From Tretioscincus oriximinensis (Eukaryota > Chordata > Lepidosauria > Squamata > Gymnophthalmidae): a stretch of 64,000 nt of DNA. Positions 1 to 10,794 of this stretch are shown in pieces (the first letter of the stretch is position 1; each line of letters opens with the position of its first letter). Location of the stretch: positions 2,872,192 to 2,936,191 of the forward strand of contig JAJVDF010000003.1 in the NCBI GenBank assembly GCA_022410635.1, given 5' to 3'. A program made the position numbers and the translations under genes. A model generated the notes under the pieces. It saw only the letters and a program-made list of their open reading frames with translations. It was not told the DNA's origin and ran no database searches.

Positions 1-400
1 CTTCCCTTTTTGGAAGCTTCAATGACTTCATGTTCCAAATGAGTATCGCTTTCAGGTGTTTGGGGGAGTCAGATGGATGGGGGGAGTCAGGGACAGACAG
101 CAGGGGTGACATGTCTGCTGTGATCATTCCCAGCATCTGTCCTTGTCTTCCCGCTCCATCCTGAAAAGGGGTTTAGTGCAGGAGGCAGGGACAGGNTTTG
201 GCCCCTTCTGNCAAGCCNATCAGGATGTGGCAGTGCCCATCAAGCCTCCTGTGATCAGAATCGCCACAAGCATTTCAAGTGATACTGTCCCGTGCTGGGG
301 GCCTTCCAGACTCCAGTTGGGACTCAAGGNNCCTGCCTGGGGTCAGGNGANGCCACTTTTGCTGTGTGTGTTGAAAAGGATAAGTCCTTTGTAGCCAGAT
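1..400. repeat. GC-rich unclassified repeat block
   Basis: GC-rich segment rich in ambiguous bases. The part at about 290-375 (ccttccagactccagt, then ctcaaggnncctgcct) resembles 62168-62240 in wording and spacing, so the two are probably copies of one interspersed family. No frame stays open for a recognisable protein. Confidence 0.35.
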
Positions 401-514
401 TTTTAGACATTTACAACAAAAGACAGTAGTCTGAATACAGCCTAAATAAGGACATATAGATTAGAAGATTTCCTTTCTGTGCTAATAGATGCAGTACATT
501 TATTGTGGTAATGG

Positions 515-640
515 TGTGATTATGAGAGATTGTGGGGCTCCAGCAGTGATAGCATTGGAAACTTCCATTAATATTNTTTTTTCTCTTAGTACTTTTATGC
601 AGATTCTGTAGTGTGATGGTCCNTAGCACAATTTGATATA
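515..640 (+). repeat. Unnamed repeat family X, copy 1 (partial)
   Basis: Shares 'ctccagcagtgatagca' and 'cttagtacttttatgcagat' followed by 'gtagtgtg' with copies near 18.2, 34.7 and 37.0 kb. No coding potential is seen. The class is unknown. Confidence 0.5.
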
Positions 641-664
641 GTATGAAATTTTAGAATATATACT

Positions 665-795
665 GGATACTGTATTTATATTCTGTTGTTTTGCTATTAT
701 TGTAGTTTTATGGTTGTGATCTGTTTTTATTATTGTGAACTGTCCTGAGACCTTTGCTCATATAATGAGATAAAAATCTAAATAAATAAATAAAT
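665..795 (+). repeat. L2-type LINE 3' tail
   Basis: The stretch 'gaactgtcctgagacctttg' followed by an AAATAAATAAATAA tail matches the 3' ends of the better preserved L2 copies in this window (for example near 48.75 and 52.36 kb). Only the 3' untranslated end remains. Confidence 0.6.
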
Positions 796-799
796 GGTG

Positions 800-1140
800 A
801 TTGGCCTTCTAAGCCAGGTGACTGAACACAATTTGTATCCATCACCTAGAATGCACCTGATTGGCTGATTGCCACTAAACCCTCCTTTTTCGGTGCCACC
901 ACTGGCCGCCGCCACTCATTGGCCTATTGCACAAAACCTGCCCTCCNTGGCAATGACACAGGATACCATGGCCATTCTAACTCACCACAGTCCTGAGATG
1001 CTGGATGCTACCAACAGGCCCACATCACCTGGCCCCATCNGCCGAAGTCCATTGCTGCCTGCCTAGACTGCCCATCAAGATACACATGACTACATNTGTG
1101 GGCTTAATGACAAGTAAACAAATAAAATTCATTTGATCTG
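800..1140. other. Unclassified GC-moderate segment
   Basis: Contains 'ccactggccgccgccactca' and several ambiguous bases in CpG-like context, ending with 'aaacaaataaaattc'. It looks like an old interspersed repeat but matches none of the families I can name. A 65-codon open stretch here has no recognisable motif. Confidence 0.25.
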
Positions 1141-3148
1141 ACTGAACTGCAGTATAGATGATATCTCATTCTTATATACTGGGGAAGCTGCCCAAGTGTT
1201 TAGCTGTGTTGTACTAGGTTAAATCCTTAAACCCCATAGGCCTAGTCATACCCTCAGGCAGTTTGGCTTCAAGACACATTCCTTATGGCAAAGCAGTCCA
1301 TCATATGCAGAACATAGTTTTCCCTTTTCACTGACACCACNGATTGGCTAGGCAGGTTAGCTGTCAAACACATCATCGTTAAAAATTGGGGAAAAGGAGA
1401 GACTGAAAGAGGAAGAGATAGCCCTAGAGGTTCTTCAAGAACTCTTGGCACCACTTCCTCCATTTGCCGTGAATGATATGCTGTCTCTTTCTGACATCTC
1501 TTTTCTTCTTGGTTTGGGATTTTAAGATTTTCTAATTGTGAGTGACAACATTGAAGTATGTGTTAACATAGAGATGGACGAACTACAAAGGGAATACTTA
1601 TGTGAAATGTATGCTCACCACAGCNGTCCAAATTGATAGGTGCCCAGCTGTAACCTTGGTTTACTCCGTTTTGTTTGCTGATGTGTAAACCTGGAAAACA
1701 NCTTCAGCTATCATGTCGGGAAAAACGGTTAGAGGTTTCTATNCTAAAAGAACTTGCATTCTAGCCCCTGTTAGCATGATTGATGAAAACAGCACAGAGG
1801 AAAGTGGTGCACTGATTTCTCAAGAGTCACAAGGCAGGTCAAAGGCAAGGCAAGGAATTACAATTCATTCCTTAAGAGCCCTATTCAGTTGTCCTAAGTG
1901 TCAAACTGATGCCAGAGGAGAAACATTCAAAAAAAGAAGCAAAACTGATGAAGTGACCAAAGTTCAAAAGCAGTTGTGATTATAACAGTTCAGAAGGGGA
2001 TCACAGTGCAGATNACAGAAACAATAATTAACAGCAAATCCTAACATAATTATAACCCTTTTACTGATTGCTTCTGTTTTTGAATGTCTTCATTTAATAG
2101 GCACCATAGAAGGTGAGTATTAATCCTCTCACCCATNTTTACATATCTGTTGTTATTTCTTGCATTCAGTNTGCTACATATAGTCTATCCCTGTCAGTTG
2201 TTCCCTAGCATCTGAAGAAAGAGACATATCCCTGGAAGCTGCCTTCTTTTTTGTTGCTAGTCTCTAAAGTCCATAAAAAATTTAAAAAGAGGTATTAGAA
2301 TGAATGTTCACAATAAAGTGAGATGAAATTTACACATAGGTCCTATATACACACTTTACATTTAACTGTATGCCCATAACAGCTTTTTTATCTATATACT
2401 ATTTTGTTGCTGTGCATGTCTTGGTTGAATGCTACTAACTGCTCCAGGTGACTTTCTATACCAATCTGTGGGACATTGCACTTACTGAAGGACAAGCCAC
2501 TGAGGAAANCCTATTTTGAATTATTGAACCCATNCGGCCTTTTCCANACTACTTAGAAGAATCCANGACCCAGGTATTTTTTTTCTTGGCTGACTTTATT
2601 ATGGANGTTCATTTTGACATTCATTTTTACATTTTGTGGATTTTTTTATCTGCTTCAGAGCGGCACATTCATTTTTAAGTGTTGTATNTATTGGATATTA
2701 TAGACGGACACTACCTTGGTTCTGTTCCTTTTTCTTTACCTTGTGTATGCTTTGGAGACCCTTGCTGTCTGGTGGATTTAGTGGCATTACTACACATGTG
2801 GAGTAAATTAATGTGGGCTCTATAGTAATTTGTTTTAGGAAACTATTATAATGTGCACCAGTTCTATGCAAACAGTGTGCAATAAGTGAATTATCATCCC
2901 TGCAAACAGGGCCTGAACATTTCTTTCCTCCAGATANATTCCTTCATTCATATACACTCATATGGATCGCATACGACCACATGAAAAAAGGTTTTGTTGT
3001 TATAATCTGCTCCTTTTTAAGGCCCAACAAGGAAGCAAAATTGGGATTGTTTTACGTTATCTTGTTCCTCTCCCTTTGGACCTTTTTCATTCTCTTTAGT
3101 TGTCTTAGGTCCATTATGTATCTTCCTTTTTAAAAGACCCTTTATGTA
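1140..3148. other. No recognised feature
   Basis: AT-rich unique-looking DNA with scattered ambiguous bases. An 88-codon open stretch at 1713-1979 (+) has no codon bias or motif and no splice context that I trust. I see nothing else. Confidence 0.4.
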
Positions 3149-3328
3149 TAGGCTGACTGGAACCCGTTTTTTTTTGGGGGGGGGCAGGTTTTTTTTATTA
3201 TTTTTTTTTCAAAAAAAAATTTGTTTGAATTTTTTTGTTTTTACATTTTTTTTCCTCAGAAAAAAACNGGAGGCACCCCAAAAACGGGTTTTCAACCCCC
3301 CCAAAAAAGGGGTCATCTGGTCAGCCTA
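3149..3328. mobile_element. hAT-like miniature element, copy 1
   Basis: Begins 'taggctgactgg' and ends 'ccagtcagccta'-like in inverted sense (actual end ggtcatctggtcagccta). The interior is T-runs, A-runs and 'ccccaaaaacgggttttcaa', also found in the copy at 48122-48331. Its 8-bp flanks do not match, so the target duplication has decayed or the ends are misplaced. Open frames through it are homopolymer artefacts. Confidence 0.55.
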
Positions 3329-4160
3329 ATCTACATCATCTATTTTAGTGATAATCCAGATCACGTCTGTACTAAGATTCCTTTCTACACTTGTCTTTAT
3401 TTCAGGATAATACTTTGGTGAAGAAGCTTCCACTTGTATATAAGTGCAGGTTATAGTAGCCCCCTGAGCTTTCCCCATTTTTCTTATCACTTCTCCAACT
3501 TCCATCACACTTGCTTATTTCTTTGCCTTCAAGTAATAATTCGTTGCTCCTTGCAAACACTTCCCTTGTAAATAGCTTGATTTTTTAAAGCCAAATTCTG
3601 TGTTCCTGATCATTTTTTTCCTTGGATCTCCTCTTTGGCTCCCTCAGAGTTAGTCATCCTTAGAAAGTGGGACACATGCTGTTTCTGTTGTGAATAATGG
3701 CCTTTTAATGAGCTTTCCGAATTTTTTTTCAGCTCTGTAAAAAGGACACTTAAGACCTTGTTTCACAGGCAATCTGTAATCTGGATTAGGGATGTCATTA
3801 TTCTAAATGATGGGGATGACAATAGTGCTAATCCACATCAAATGTGTAGTAACAACTCCCTAAAACGGATTACAGGTACACTAGATAAATCTGCCCTACA
3901 TATGCACGCTGTTAAAAATCATTAGCAGGAAGATGTTTCCATGTAGGACAGAATTCTGTATTGTGAAGTGGAAAAGTTGTTGCCTCAGCAGTTTGGATTC
4001 AGAATGCCTTCCAAGCTGCCTTTGAATGCCAAGGAGCCATTCTCAGAAACAGTAGTGAACTATTTTTTCAGAGGCAGCTCAATGGCCATGCTGATGTGAG
4101 GGTTATGATGTCAAAATGCTAACACATACTGTTTTTCTCACCATCTTGGTATCCTTTCTT
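3329..4160. other. No recognised gene
   Basis: Mostly unique AT-rich sequence. 'tctggattaggg' at about 3780 and 'ctaatccacatc' at about 3828 could be arms of an eroded palindromic element, but support is weak. Confidence 0.3.
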
Positions 4161-4162
4161 TT

Positions 4163-4285
4163 GAACTTTTGAACATAAGAACATAAGAGAGCTCTGCTGA
4201 ATTTGACCCGAGCCCATCTAGTCCAGCATGCTGTCTCACACAGTGGCCCATCAATTGTACCTGGGTAGTCTGAAATAGAAGGTTA
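4163..4285 (-). mobile_element. CR1-type LINE 3' end
   Basis: Reads on the minus strand. 'gaacataagaacataagag' is the reversed 8-bp-repeat tail, then 'cccatctagtccagcatgct' and 'cacacagtggccca', the 3' UTR words shared by the longer CR1 copies at 45.8-46.4 kb. 5' truncated, as is usual for this family. Confidence 0.75.
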
Positions 4286-4344
4286 CGTCTGTCTTCCCCA
4301 CTACATTATGATGGTACCAATTGATCTCCTTGCAATTACTAGGT

Positions 4345-4570
4345 AGTTGGTTTCAGAGAAAAAGCCATGTTAGTCTTAGTAGAAAGTTCAGCAAAGAGGC
4401 TTGTAGCACCTTGGAGACTAACAGGAAAAAGGTAGGTAGTATGAGCTTTTGTAGACACGTAGACATTGGTTCCCTAGCATCTGAAGCAGTAGATGTATCT
4501 ATGAAAGCTCATACCACCTACCATTCTCTGGTTAGTTTCCAAGTTCTACAACCCCCTTGCTGGACTTGCA
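4345..4570. mobile_element. Foldback element F, full copy
   Basis: Imperfect palindrome of about 220 bp. The left arm has 'ttcagagaaaaagccatgtt', 'agcaccttggagactaacag' and 'gagcttttgtagaca'. The right arm repeats these inverted as 'tctatgaaagctcatacc', 'ggttagtttccaag' and 'cccccttgctggac'. The loop is near 'gcatctgaagcagtag'. It has no coding capacity and is non-autonomous. Confidence 0.7.
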
Positions 4571-4574
4571 GTTT

Positions 4575-4700
4575 CTTCTTTTCAAACAGCTAGGTTGACT
4601 GAAGCTGAGGCCAGTAGAGGGAGCTCACTCCTCTCCACTGTAAACATGAGGCCCTGAACTCCAATCTCTCTGTTGAAAGACCATTGCAGTTAGCCTCTAT
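4575..4700 (-). repeat. tRNA-derived SINE (family B), degraded
   Basis: On the minus strand it carries the family words 'gttggagttcagggcctc'-like and 'gagtgagctccctctac', corresponding to the better copies at 40815 and 41510. Promoter boxes are eroded. Confidence 0.45.
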
Positions 4701-4744
4701 ACCAGTAGAGTATGAGTAGAAAAGGAGGATGAATTTGCATGATG

Positions 4745-5000
4745 TGGATTCTCTTAATCCATCCTAGGATTATGTTTTACATTTTTGCAGCTGCTTTCCC
4801 CTGTTGACTCACATTTCTTTTGTGATCTAACAGGAGATTCAAGTCTTTTTTCACATGTGCTGCTGCTCAGCCAGATTCCTCCCATTCTGAATGTGGGTTT
4901 TCCCTGCCATTTTTCTTACCCAAATGCAGAACTTTAAATTTTACCTCTTAAATACCACTCGGGCAGTTTCAGCCCAAGCTCTTAGATACTCGATTAAGAC
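4745..5000 (-). mobile_element. Old CR1-type LINE ORF2 fragment
   Basis: 'cacatgtgctgctgctcag' and 'acccaaatgcagaacttt' are in the wording seen on the antisense strand of the reverse transcriptase region of CR1-like LINEs across amniotes. Many changes and no open frame. Assignment rests on remembered family wording, not an alignment. Confidence 0.35.
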
Positions 5001-6150
5001 TGCTTTATTTACCCGATCATTTCTGATAGCAAAGCTCTCTAATGTGGTTTTAATCAGTTTTTATCCTAATATGTTGTCTAACTTTATATATTTCAATGTA
5101 CTTTAAATTTTAATTTATGTTTCTAATGTTTGTTCTGTAAGCTGTCCAGAATAGTTTTGGGGTGGATTTGTAAATAGTGAGATTTGTGAAATGATTCCAA
5201 GCCAAGCAAAATGTGTTGGAGATGGTGGGGTGATGTGGAAAACAAAGGCAGAAGACAGACAGAAATAAAATGAAATGAAAAGGAGCAAACTGCTATCTAT
5301 AGGGCTGTCATACATGAAACCTTTAAAACAAAGCAATATTTAAAGTATGCACATTAGAGTGGAATAACCCACAGGAAACATTTGTCTCAGTGGAAAAAAG
5401 ATAAATCTTTACTGTGAAACATGCAATAAAAATCAGAAAAATGTGATGGGAAATTATATTAAATCAATCAAGGTGAAGCACAGTGGCTGTTATTTGCAAG
5501 GTAAAGTCGGTTTTGTTGCTGAAACAGACAACATAAAAGACATCTTAGTGATGGGAATAGTTTTTTTGGAATAGTTTATTTTTACTTTCACAAGGAAATT
5601 ACAGATTAAGCATTTCTTGGCCATTTAAGATACATTTGGTTTCTTCCCTCTTTTATAAAGAAAAAAGGAATTGCTTCTTCTTTTCCTTTTTCTCCCCCCT
5701 TCCCTTCCCTTCTGCTTTAAGCCTTAGGATCAGTATTTTTTTTTAACCCAAACTACAGTAGGAAAATTAGTCTTAATTTCAATGTACTTTATTTGCCTCT
5801 TCTTTTAATTTAATATCCAGATGCATTCTAACTCCCATTTCTGCTTACATATTCTATTTCTAAATTTCCCAATTATTCATCCTACAGCTTCTTACATCAA
5901 CAGCTATCGTATCTATTAAATACTCATGCCATCTTGCGATGGGATTATTCAGTCTACCTCTTTCCTTTTCATAAACATTTGGTACTAGAGAAGGTGGATC
6001 AGAGAAGAGTTGAGAAAACAAATGCCAATATTTCTGAGGTGCCTCTGAACACTCCCCTTCTGTTATATCTGAAACAGACTCAGACCTGATTTGCACTCCA
6101 CTGAGCCAATCACTCTAGTAAAAGTGGATTAGCTTTATAATTGTAGCAAG
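5000..6150. other. No clear gene; possible L1 remnant at 5560-6100
   Basis: Includes a pyrimidine-rich strip at 5650-5715. A 78-codon open stretch on the minus strand (5860-6096) ends in RWHEYLIDTIAVDVRSC, which faintly resembles the C-terminal end of L1 ORF2. I cannot support that firmly. Confidence 0.25.
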
Positions 6151-6154
6151 TGTT

Positions 6155-6245
6155 TTCCATGTTTGCACAAAGAAGCTTACGGCACTTTAGAAGTGCCTTA
6201 AGCCTCCCCTCCATGCAAACACAAATCTTTTACATCAGATGATGG
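6155..6245. mobile_element. Small palindromic element G, copy 1
   Basis: Core 'ggcactttagaagtgcct' is a near-perfect inverted repeat, flanked by 'catgtttgcaca' and 'catgcaaacaca', also inverted. The same arrangement occurs at 29499-29583, so this is a dispersed miniature element. Confidence 0.55.
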
Positions 6246-6419
6246 AAAAAACTTTCAGCGATGTCAAAGAAATCCCTTTTGCTGCCTTTGAATGTTTGCT
6301 TAAGCTGTGGCACTCAGCTTCACAGCATAGCAGCATTTGTCAGTTTAGGATTTAGAGCCAGGAGCCAGATCCAGATGGGGAGACAGAGTTCAAAGGTGAA
6401 CGTACCAAATATATATGCC

Positions 6420-6772
6420 TGATGTCAGACCATACACAGACAAACTTCATCTAGTGTACTTTATCCAGTTCTGGGTACCCCAATTTAAGAAAGACACTGA
6501 CAAACTGGAACAAGTTCAAAGAACTATAAAGATAGTGACTGTTTGCAAACCATATCCTATGAGGAACAGTTAAAGGATCTAGGAATGTTTAATCTGCAAA
6601 AGAGAAGAGTGTAGGATGATAGCTGCCTCTAGATATCTGAAGGGCTGGTCACAATGCAGAGAGGATGTTCTCTGGACAACTATTTATCTCAGATGGCTTA
6701 GTGAATCCTGCATTACCATGGGGTTGGACCTGATAACCCCAGAGGTCCTTCCAATGATATGATTATATGATT
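6420..6772 (+). mobile_element. CR1 LINE, ORF2 C-terminal end and 3' tail
   Basis: 'ccagttctgggtacccca' then a decayed frame (EEQLKDLGMFNLQKRR-like) then 'ggggttggacctgataac' and 'tccaatgatatgattata'. The tail repeats ATGATTCT/ATGATTAT, the classic CR1 8-bp 3' repeat. It differs from the TATGTTCT tail of most other copies here, so it is a different, older subfamily. Confidence 0.75.
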
Positions 6773-7984
6773 CCCATGAATCTTAGGTGAAAAAGCATCA
6801 CAGGAGTTGAACAATTCTGGAACTTTTACTCCAAGGAAAGCAATGAATACTACCTTCCTGATAAGTAAACAATTCCTTGTCTACTTATAACATTTTTACC
6901 CAGTGCTGTAGTGAAAAGATTGTGATAGTCCATAAATCTGTCTATCTCACTTTTAAGCCTTAAGGTAATGACTATGAAATAATGACAATTGCAGGATAAT
7001 GGGTCACTGGAAAGAGGATGGGGAGGGAAAGAGCAGGAAAGAAGGAAAGAAACTTTGATCAGGAATGTTCCTCCATTCTACACTAGACCATGGTCCCAGA
7101 TCATGCCACCAGTTAGTGAGTTACTAATCTCCCCCAGCAGGTTTCCTTTTAATACTGATACTTCAATGTATGTGATGTTGCTTACAGATTTTGTACTGAG
7201 AACAGTAATTACATCAGTGGTATATTTATGTTGGGGGAACAATAGCATTCAAAGGTTGGACCTTGAAAGATGAACTGAAGGATATTTTATAACAAAAAAG
7301 TAAAGAACACAAACATTATAGACCTCTTATTTGATAACTGATAGTAGGACTTTTTACTTGCATAGTGGGAAGCAAAGGAGAAGTGTAGGAAATGTTAGTT
7401 AACATAGAAATATCTCAGGGAAGCACACAGGGCAACTGATCATCTGGAAATAATCAAGTAAGCATGTGCATTGTATGCTGGAGTGCTGATCAATTCAATA
7501 TGTTTTGCTCAATGATTGAGATCTTGTACAAAGAAAGCATCTGATTAAGGCTGACACTAAAAAAAATCAAGAAAGGTATTGATCATCCCCAATAACACAG
7601 CTGCGTTTAGATTGCTGCATTCCCTTTTTAATGTATTACATGAGTTGATGTATAATGTTTACCTTAACACAATACTTTTACTTGGGATACTGCATTTATC
7701 ATTAGTGTACACAACACTTCTAGCAACCCAAGTATTAGTGGCATATAGATAATGCTTCCATCATTGTGCATTTACAAACAATGTTAGGTAAAACAGTACT
7801 GCAATCTGATCCCTATTTTTATTCTGTTCTGAAAAAGGGAGGTTAATACCAGACCCCTCCAACCACTGGTGGCTGGTAGATGATATCTAGGCCATATACA
7901 CACTGATAAAAATGCAGCAAAGGTAGCTAAATGAAGGTGATGTGGAAACAGGATCTACATCAGTCATTATCAGCTCACCCTGGT
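6773..7984. other. No recognised feature
   Basis: AT-rich, apparently unique DNA. A 94-codon open stretch at 6989-7273 shows no motif or codon preference. Nothing else is supported. Confidence 0.4.
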
Positions 7985-8640
7985 GCCAAAGATCAATGTG
8001 TACAGTGCTGTATGTACAGTACAGCATAAAGGCCACTGTGTACAACAGTTTGGTTCTGTCTACCTTGTTGTATGGGTCTGAGATGTGGGTCATCTACNGT
8101 TACCAACTGTGACACCTTGAGCTCTTTCACCAGTGATGCCTCCGCAACATCCTGCACATCCACTGGAATTACTACATTGCCAACACTGCAGTCCTTCAAC
8201 AGGTAGAAGTCACATAGGCCATGCTATAGAAGATGCAGTTGTGCTGCATGGGGCACACCTCGAAGATGAAGGATTAATGCCTGCACAAAATTGCACTTTA
8301 TGGTGAAGTATCCACTGGCCATCATGACAAAGGGGTACCAAAGAAGAGATTCAAGGGCTTTCTGACAAATTCTTTGATGTCTGCTATATTGACCTTCTGT
8401 TCTAGCCACCAATTGTAGGGACTGGACACATACCATTCACAAAACTGTCTTCCCTTTTGAGAATGCATGCAGGACTATTCTTGAGGACAAAAGCACAANA
8501 ACCAGAATATTCCTACAGCACCATATCCAAATAAGACCTTCTCCTGTAGTAAATGTGCCCAGATTTGCCTATCCCACATTGGCTTCTTCAGCCACCAATG
8601 AACTTGCATCGGACATGGACAACCCTATTCATAAGAATCT
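7985..8640 (+). mobile_element. Non-LTR retrotransposon ORF2 C-terminal remnant
   Basis: Frame-shifted pieces on the plus strand read LVLSTLLYGSEMWVIY, CLRNILHIHWNYYIANTAV, MQLCCMGHTSKMKD and HKIALYGEVSTGH, the region after the reverse transcriptase core of a LINE ORF2. Further on, FSCSKCAQICLSHIGFFSHQ is a C-x2-C ... H zinc-finger-like tail of the same protein. Stops and shifts make it a dead copy. A second copy lies at 16425-17010. I do not assign the clade with certainty. Confidence 0.75.
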
Positions 8641-8880
8641 TCATTCATGAAGCTAATCCATCATTGTAGTTTCATGCGCCATGTTCATTGCAGAGTAAAG
8701 TGCTCTGACAGCACCAGTGGTAGTTAGTTCGGTTCCTTCCCCTGTTGGAAGCTGAAGTGAGCTGAACCTGAGCATCCTGGCAAGTTGGACNTAGGAATTT
8801 GATATAAGCCTAACCTGTCATCAAATCCAGATGTGAAGCAGCGTTAGCTTACTCTTGGTCTTTTCGTTGAAGAAACAGCT
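8641..8880. other. Unclassified spacer
   Basis: No family resemblance found apart from 'gacagcaccagtggtagtta'. No coding potential. Confidence 0.3.
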
Positions 8881-9042
8881 CTCCCTAAGGTCATGTAGCA
8901 CCTTACACCAACAAAAAACAGGATAAGTAGCAGGAGCTTCCATAGACAAGTTTACTTCTCCAGATGCTGATACTGTTTTTAATATTTTCCATAGAGGTAA
9001 ATTTCAAAGAAATAGCCATGTAAGTTTTTGTCCAGACTTCAA
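8880..9042. mobile_element. Foldback element F, rearranged fragments
   Basis: 'atgtagcaccttacacc', 'aggagcttccatagaca' and 'tacttctccagatgct' form one left half. After about 45 bp, 'tttcaaagaaatagccatgt' is the start of another left end. The order suggests two partial copies or an internal rearrangement. Confidence 0.55.
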
Positions 9043-9059
9043 TCCTCATACATATGGTA

Positions 9060-9260
9060 ATCCCATGTGACACTGCCTGCGCCCCTCCCAGAATATGCTC
9101 ACATGACTTCTGGGTCTGGTCACATAATTTCATTCCCCAACCTGGAAATGACATCTATCAAGATGTCCTTTGTGGAACTGGAAGTGACATCATTCAAGAT
9201 GTCATTCCTGGAACTAGGGACTGGAAATGACATCATTCATCATGTCATTTCCAGTCCCAG
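9060..9260. repeat. Repeat family P with palindromic repeats
   Basis: Three diverged units built on 'gaaatgacatcat' and its inverse 'atgtcatttcc'. The last is a near-perfect 40-bp palindrome at 9218-9257 (ggactggaaatgacatca paired with its complement). Related wording recurs at 57840-58010 and 63060-63245. Confidence 0.5.
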
Positions 9261-9484
9261 AAACTGGAAAAGACCCCCACTGCATAGGGCATGGGATATG
9301 CTGTACGGGATATGAGAATTGTACCCTGATGTTTCTTGTATTCCCGTACTTATGTATGAGACTCTCATNCAGAAATTTTAAAGTAGACCTGTACACAAAA
9401 GATCATAACACCTATTCTACTTGTCTTTTTAGTCTGTTGAGTGCTACGTGGTAATTCTGTTTGAGCCAAAAAGCCCCCTTTTGG

Positions 9485-9608
9485 CTGCAAAAATATTCTC
9501 CAGTCTGCAAAAATATTCTCCAGCTGGTGGGCCTCTGTGTGACACAGAATACTGGACTAGATGGGCTGTGGTCTGATCCAGTATGGCTCTTCTTATGTTC
9601 TTATGTTT
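9485..9608 (+). mobile_element. CR1-type LINE 3' end
   Basis: 'gtgggcctctgtgtgacaca' then 'ctggactagatgggctgt' then 'gatccagtatggctctt' and the tail 'cttatgttcttatgtt'. Preceded by an exact 20-bp tandem duplication (ctgcaaaaatattctccag twice). Confidence 0.8.
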
Positions 9609-9649
9609 TAAAAAGTAGCCTGTTTATCTTTCTATTCCTACCTGACCAG

Positions 9650-10190
9650 TTTTGATAACCAGAGGTTTCGGNTAATCCCAGCCCCAGGGTGTACCTAAGA
9701 TGGAGACAGACTGGCACACAGCTTTTCCAAACCACATGGCAAGGACTACAACCAGCCTTCTCTTCCCCACTGGGAAAGGAAGAGGTCACAGACAAAGAGC
9801 AGCTTGGGAGATTTCTGACCACCTGACCTGCTTAGACACACCCTCCTCCAATCACTGTCGGAGCTGCTGATATGATGTATTATTCCCTCCACGCCCCCTC
9901 TGGCTGGGGTTTAAAACCAGTTGCACAATAAACCCAGTCCCTCTTTTGTTCCTGCTGTATCTGAGTCCACATCTCTTCATTCCCCTTCCCTTTTTCTATC
10001 TGTCGGGTCTAGAACATGCTGGACCTCCAGGATTCTGGTGGAAAACCTGGGTAATGTATTGTAACTTAAAGCCAGTATTGGGCTAGCTAGATATTTAACA
10101 CTAATGCAGCAGCAACATAGCTAGATCGATTAGTCTGCTGCCCAAGGTCTCTTCCCAGAGCCCCAGAGCCGGACTTGGGACACAACAAGT
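9650..10190 (+). repeat. Probable LTR of an endogenous retrovirus-like element
   Basis: TATA-like 'gtttaaaacc' at 9909, polyadenylation signal AATAAA at 9927-9932 and then a pyrimidine-rich stretch ending 'gtcgggtctagaaca' give the R-U5 layout of a solo LTR. The upstream GC-rich U3-like part runs back to about 9650. A later 'gggacacaaca' near 10180 is another possible end. No gag, pol or env frame is present and no target duplication was found, so the limits are uncertain. Confidence 0.45.
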
Positions 10191-10790
10191 CCCCCTTTTC
10201 AATATGTTAATGCTAAATCTTTTTTTTAATGCTAATTACCCTTCAGTCATAAGTTGGTAGAATAGTGCAAATTTATTTATTTATTTATTAAATAAATATT
10301 ATTTGCTAATTTTTTGCATTCATCCAAAACCTTATGTCCTCTATGAAGGGGCAGGAAATCTGAAACAGTTGATTTTCTTTTCTTCATGTTACAGTGCTTG
10401 CCTTTCCTGCTGAGTTTTTAAGTCTATCTTCACGAATGTCATTTCTATGTCCAAATGTGGGCCACCAGTTGATTCAAATCATCCAGCATGTTTTACATGG
10501 AAGGGCCTTCTTTCACCCTTTCCTTCTTGACTGCATACAGTTGTGTACAAAATGCCTCAGTGTGTGCTAAGACATTGCTGCCCACTGAGAAGAAAGCCAG
10601 ACAGCAACGGTGGTACTGTAGCTGGAGGACTCTAGAATCGGGGCCTCTGGCTCTCTGCCCTGCTTTACCCTCCTTCCAAGTGCCTTCAGAGCTGCACGTG
10701 TGGCTGCCGGATGTGCAGAACTGCCTAGCCTGCATGCTGGACAGGTAGTCCTGGCCAGCTTGCTGGATCTGTCCTCTAACATCAAGTCTT
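10191..10790. other. No recognised gene; short TTTA repeat
   Basis: A (TTTA)n run lies at 10270-10290. Open frames on both strands at 10488-10748 overlap each other and have no motif. Nothing else is supported. Confidence 0.4.
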
Positions 10791-10794
10791 GATG

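Noticed and set aside
1713..1979. 88-codon frame starting MSGKT
   Set aside because: No family resemblance, codon bias or supporting splice context; treated as chance.
3144..3329. 61-codon frame rich in Phe, Leu and Lys
   Set aside because: Homopolymer runs inside a hAT-like miniature element.
5860..6096. 78-codon minus-strand frame as a host gene
   Set aside because: A faint L1 ORF2 resemblance and neighbouring pyrimidine-rich 3' UTR-like DNA make a retroelement remnant or chance more likely.
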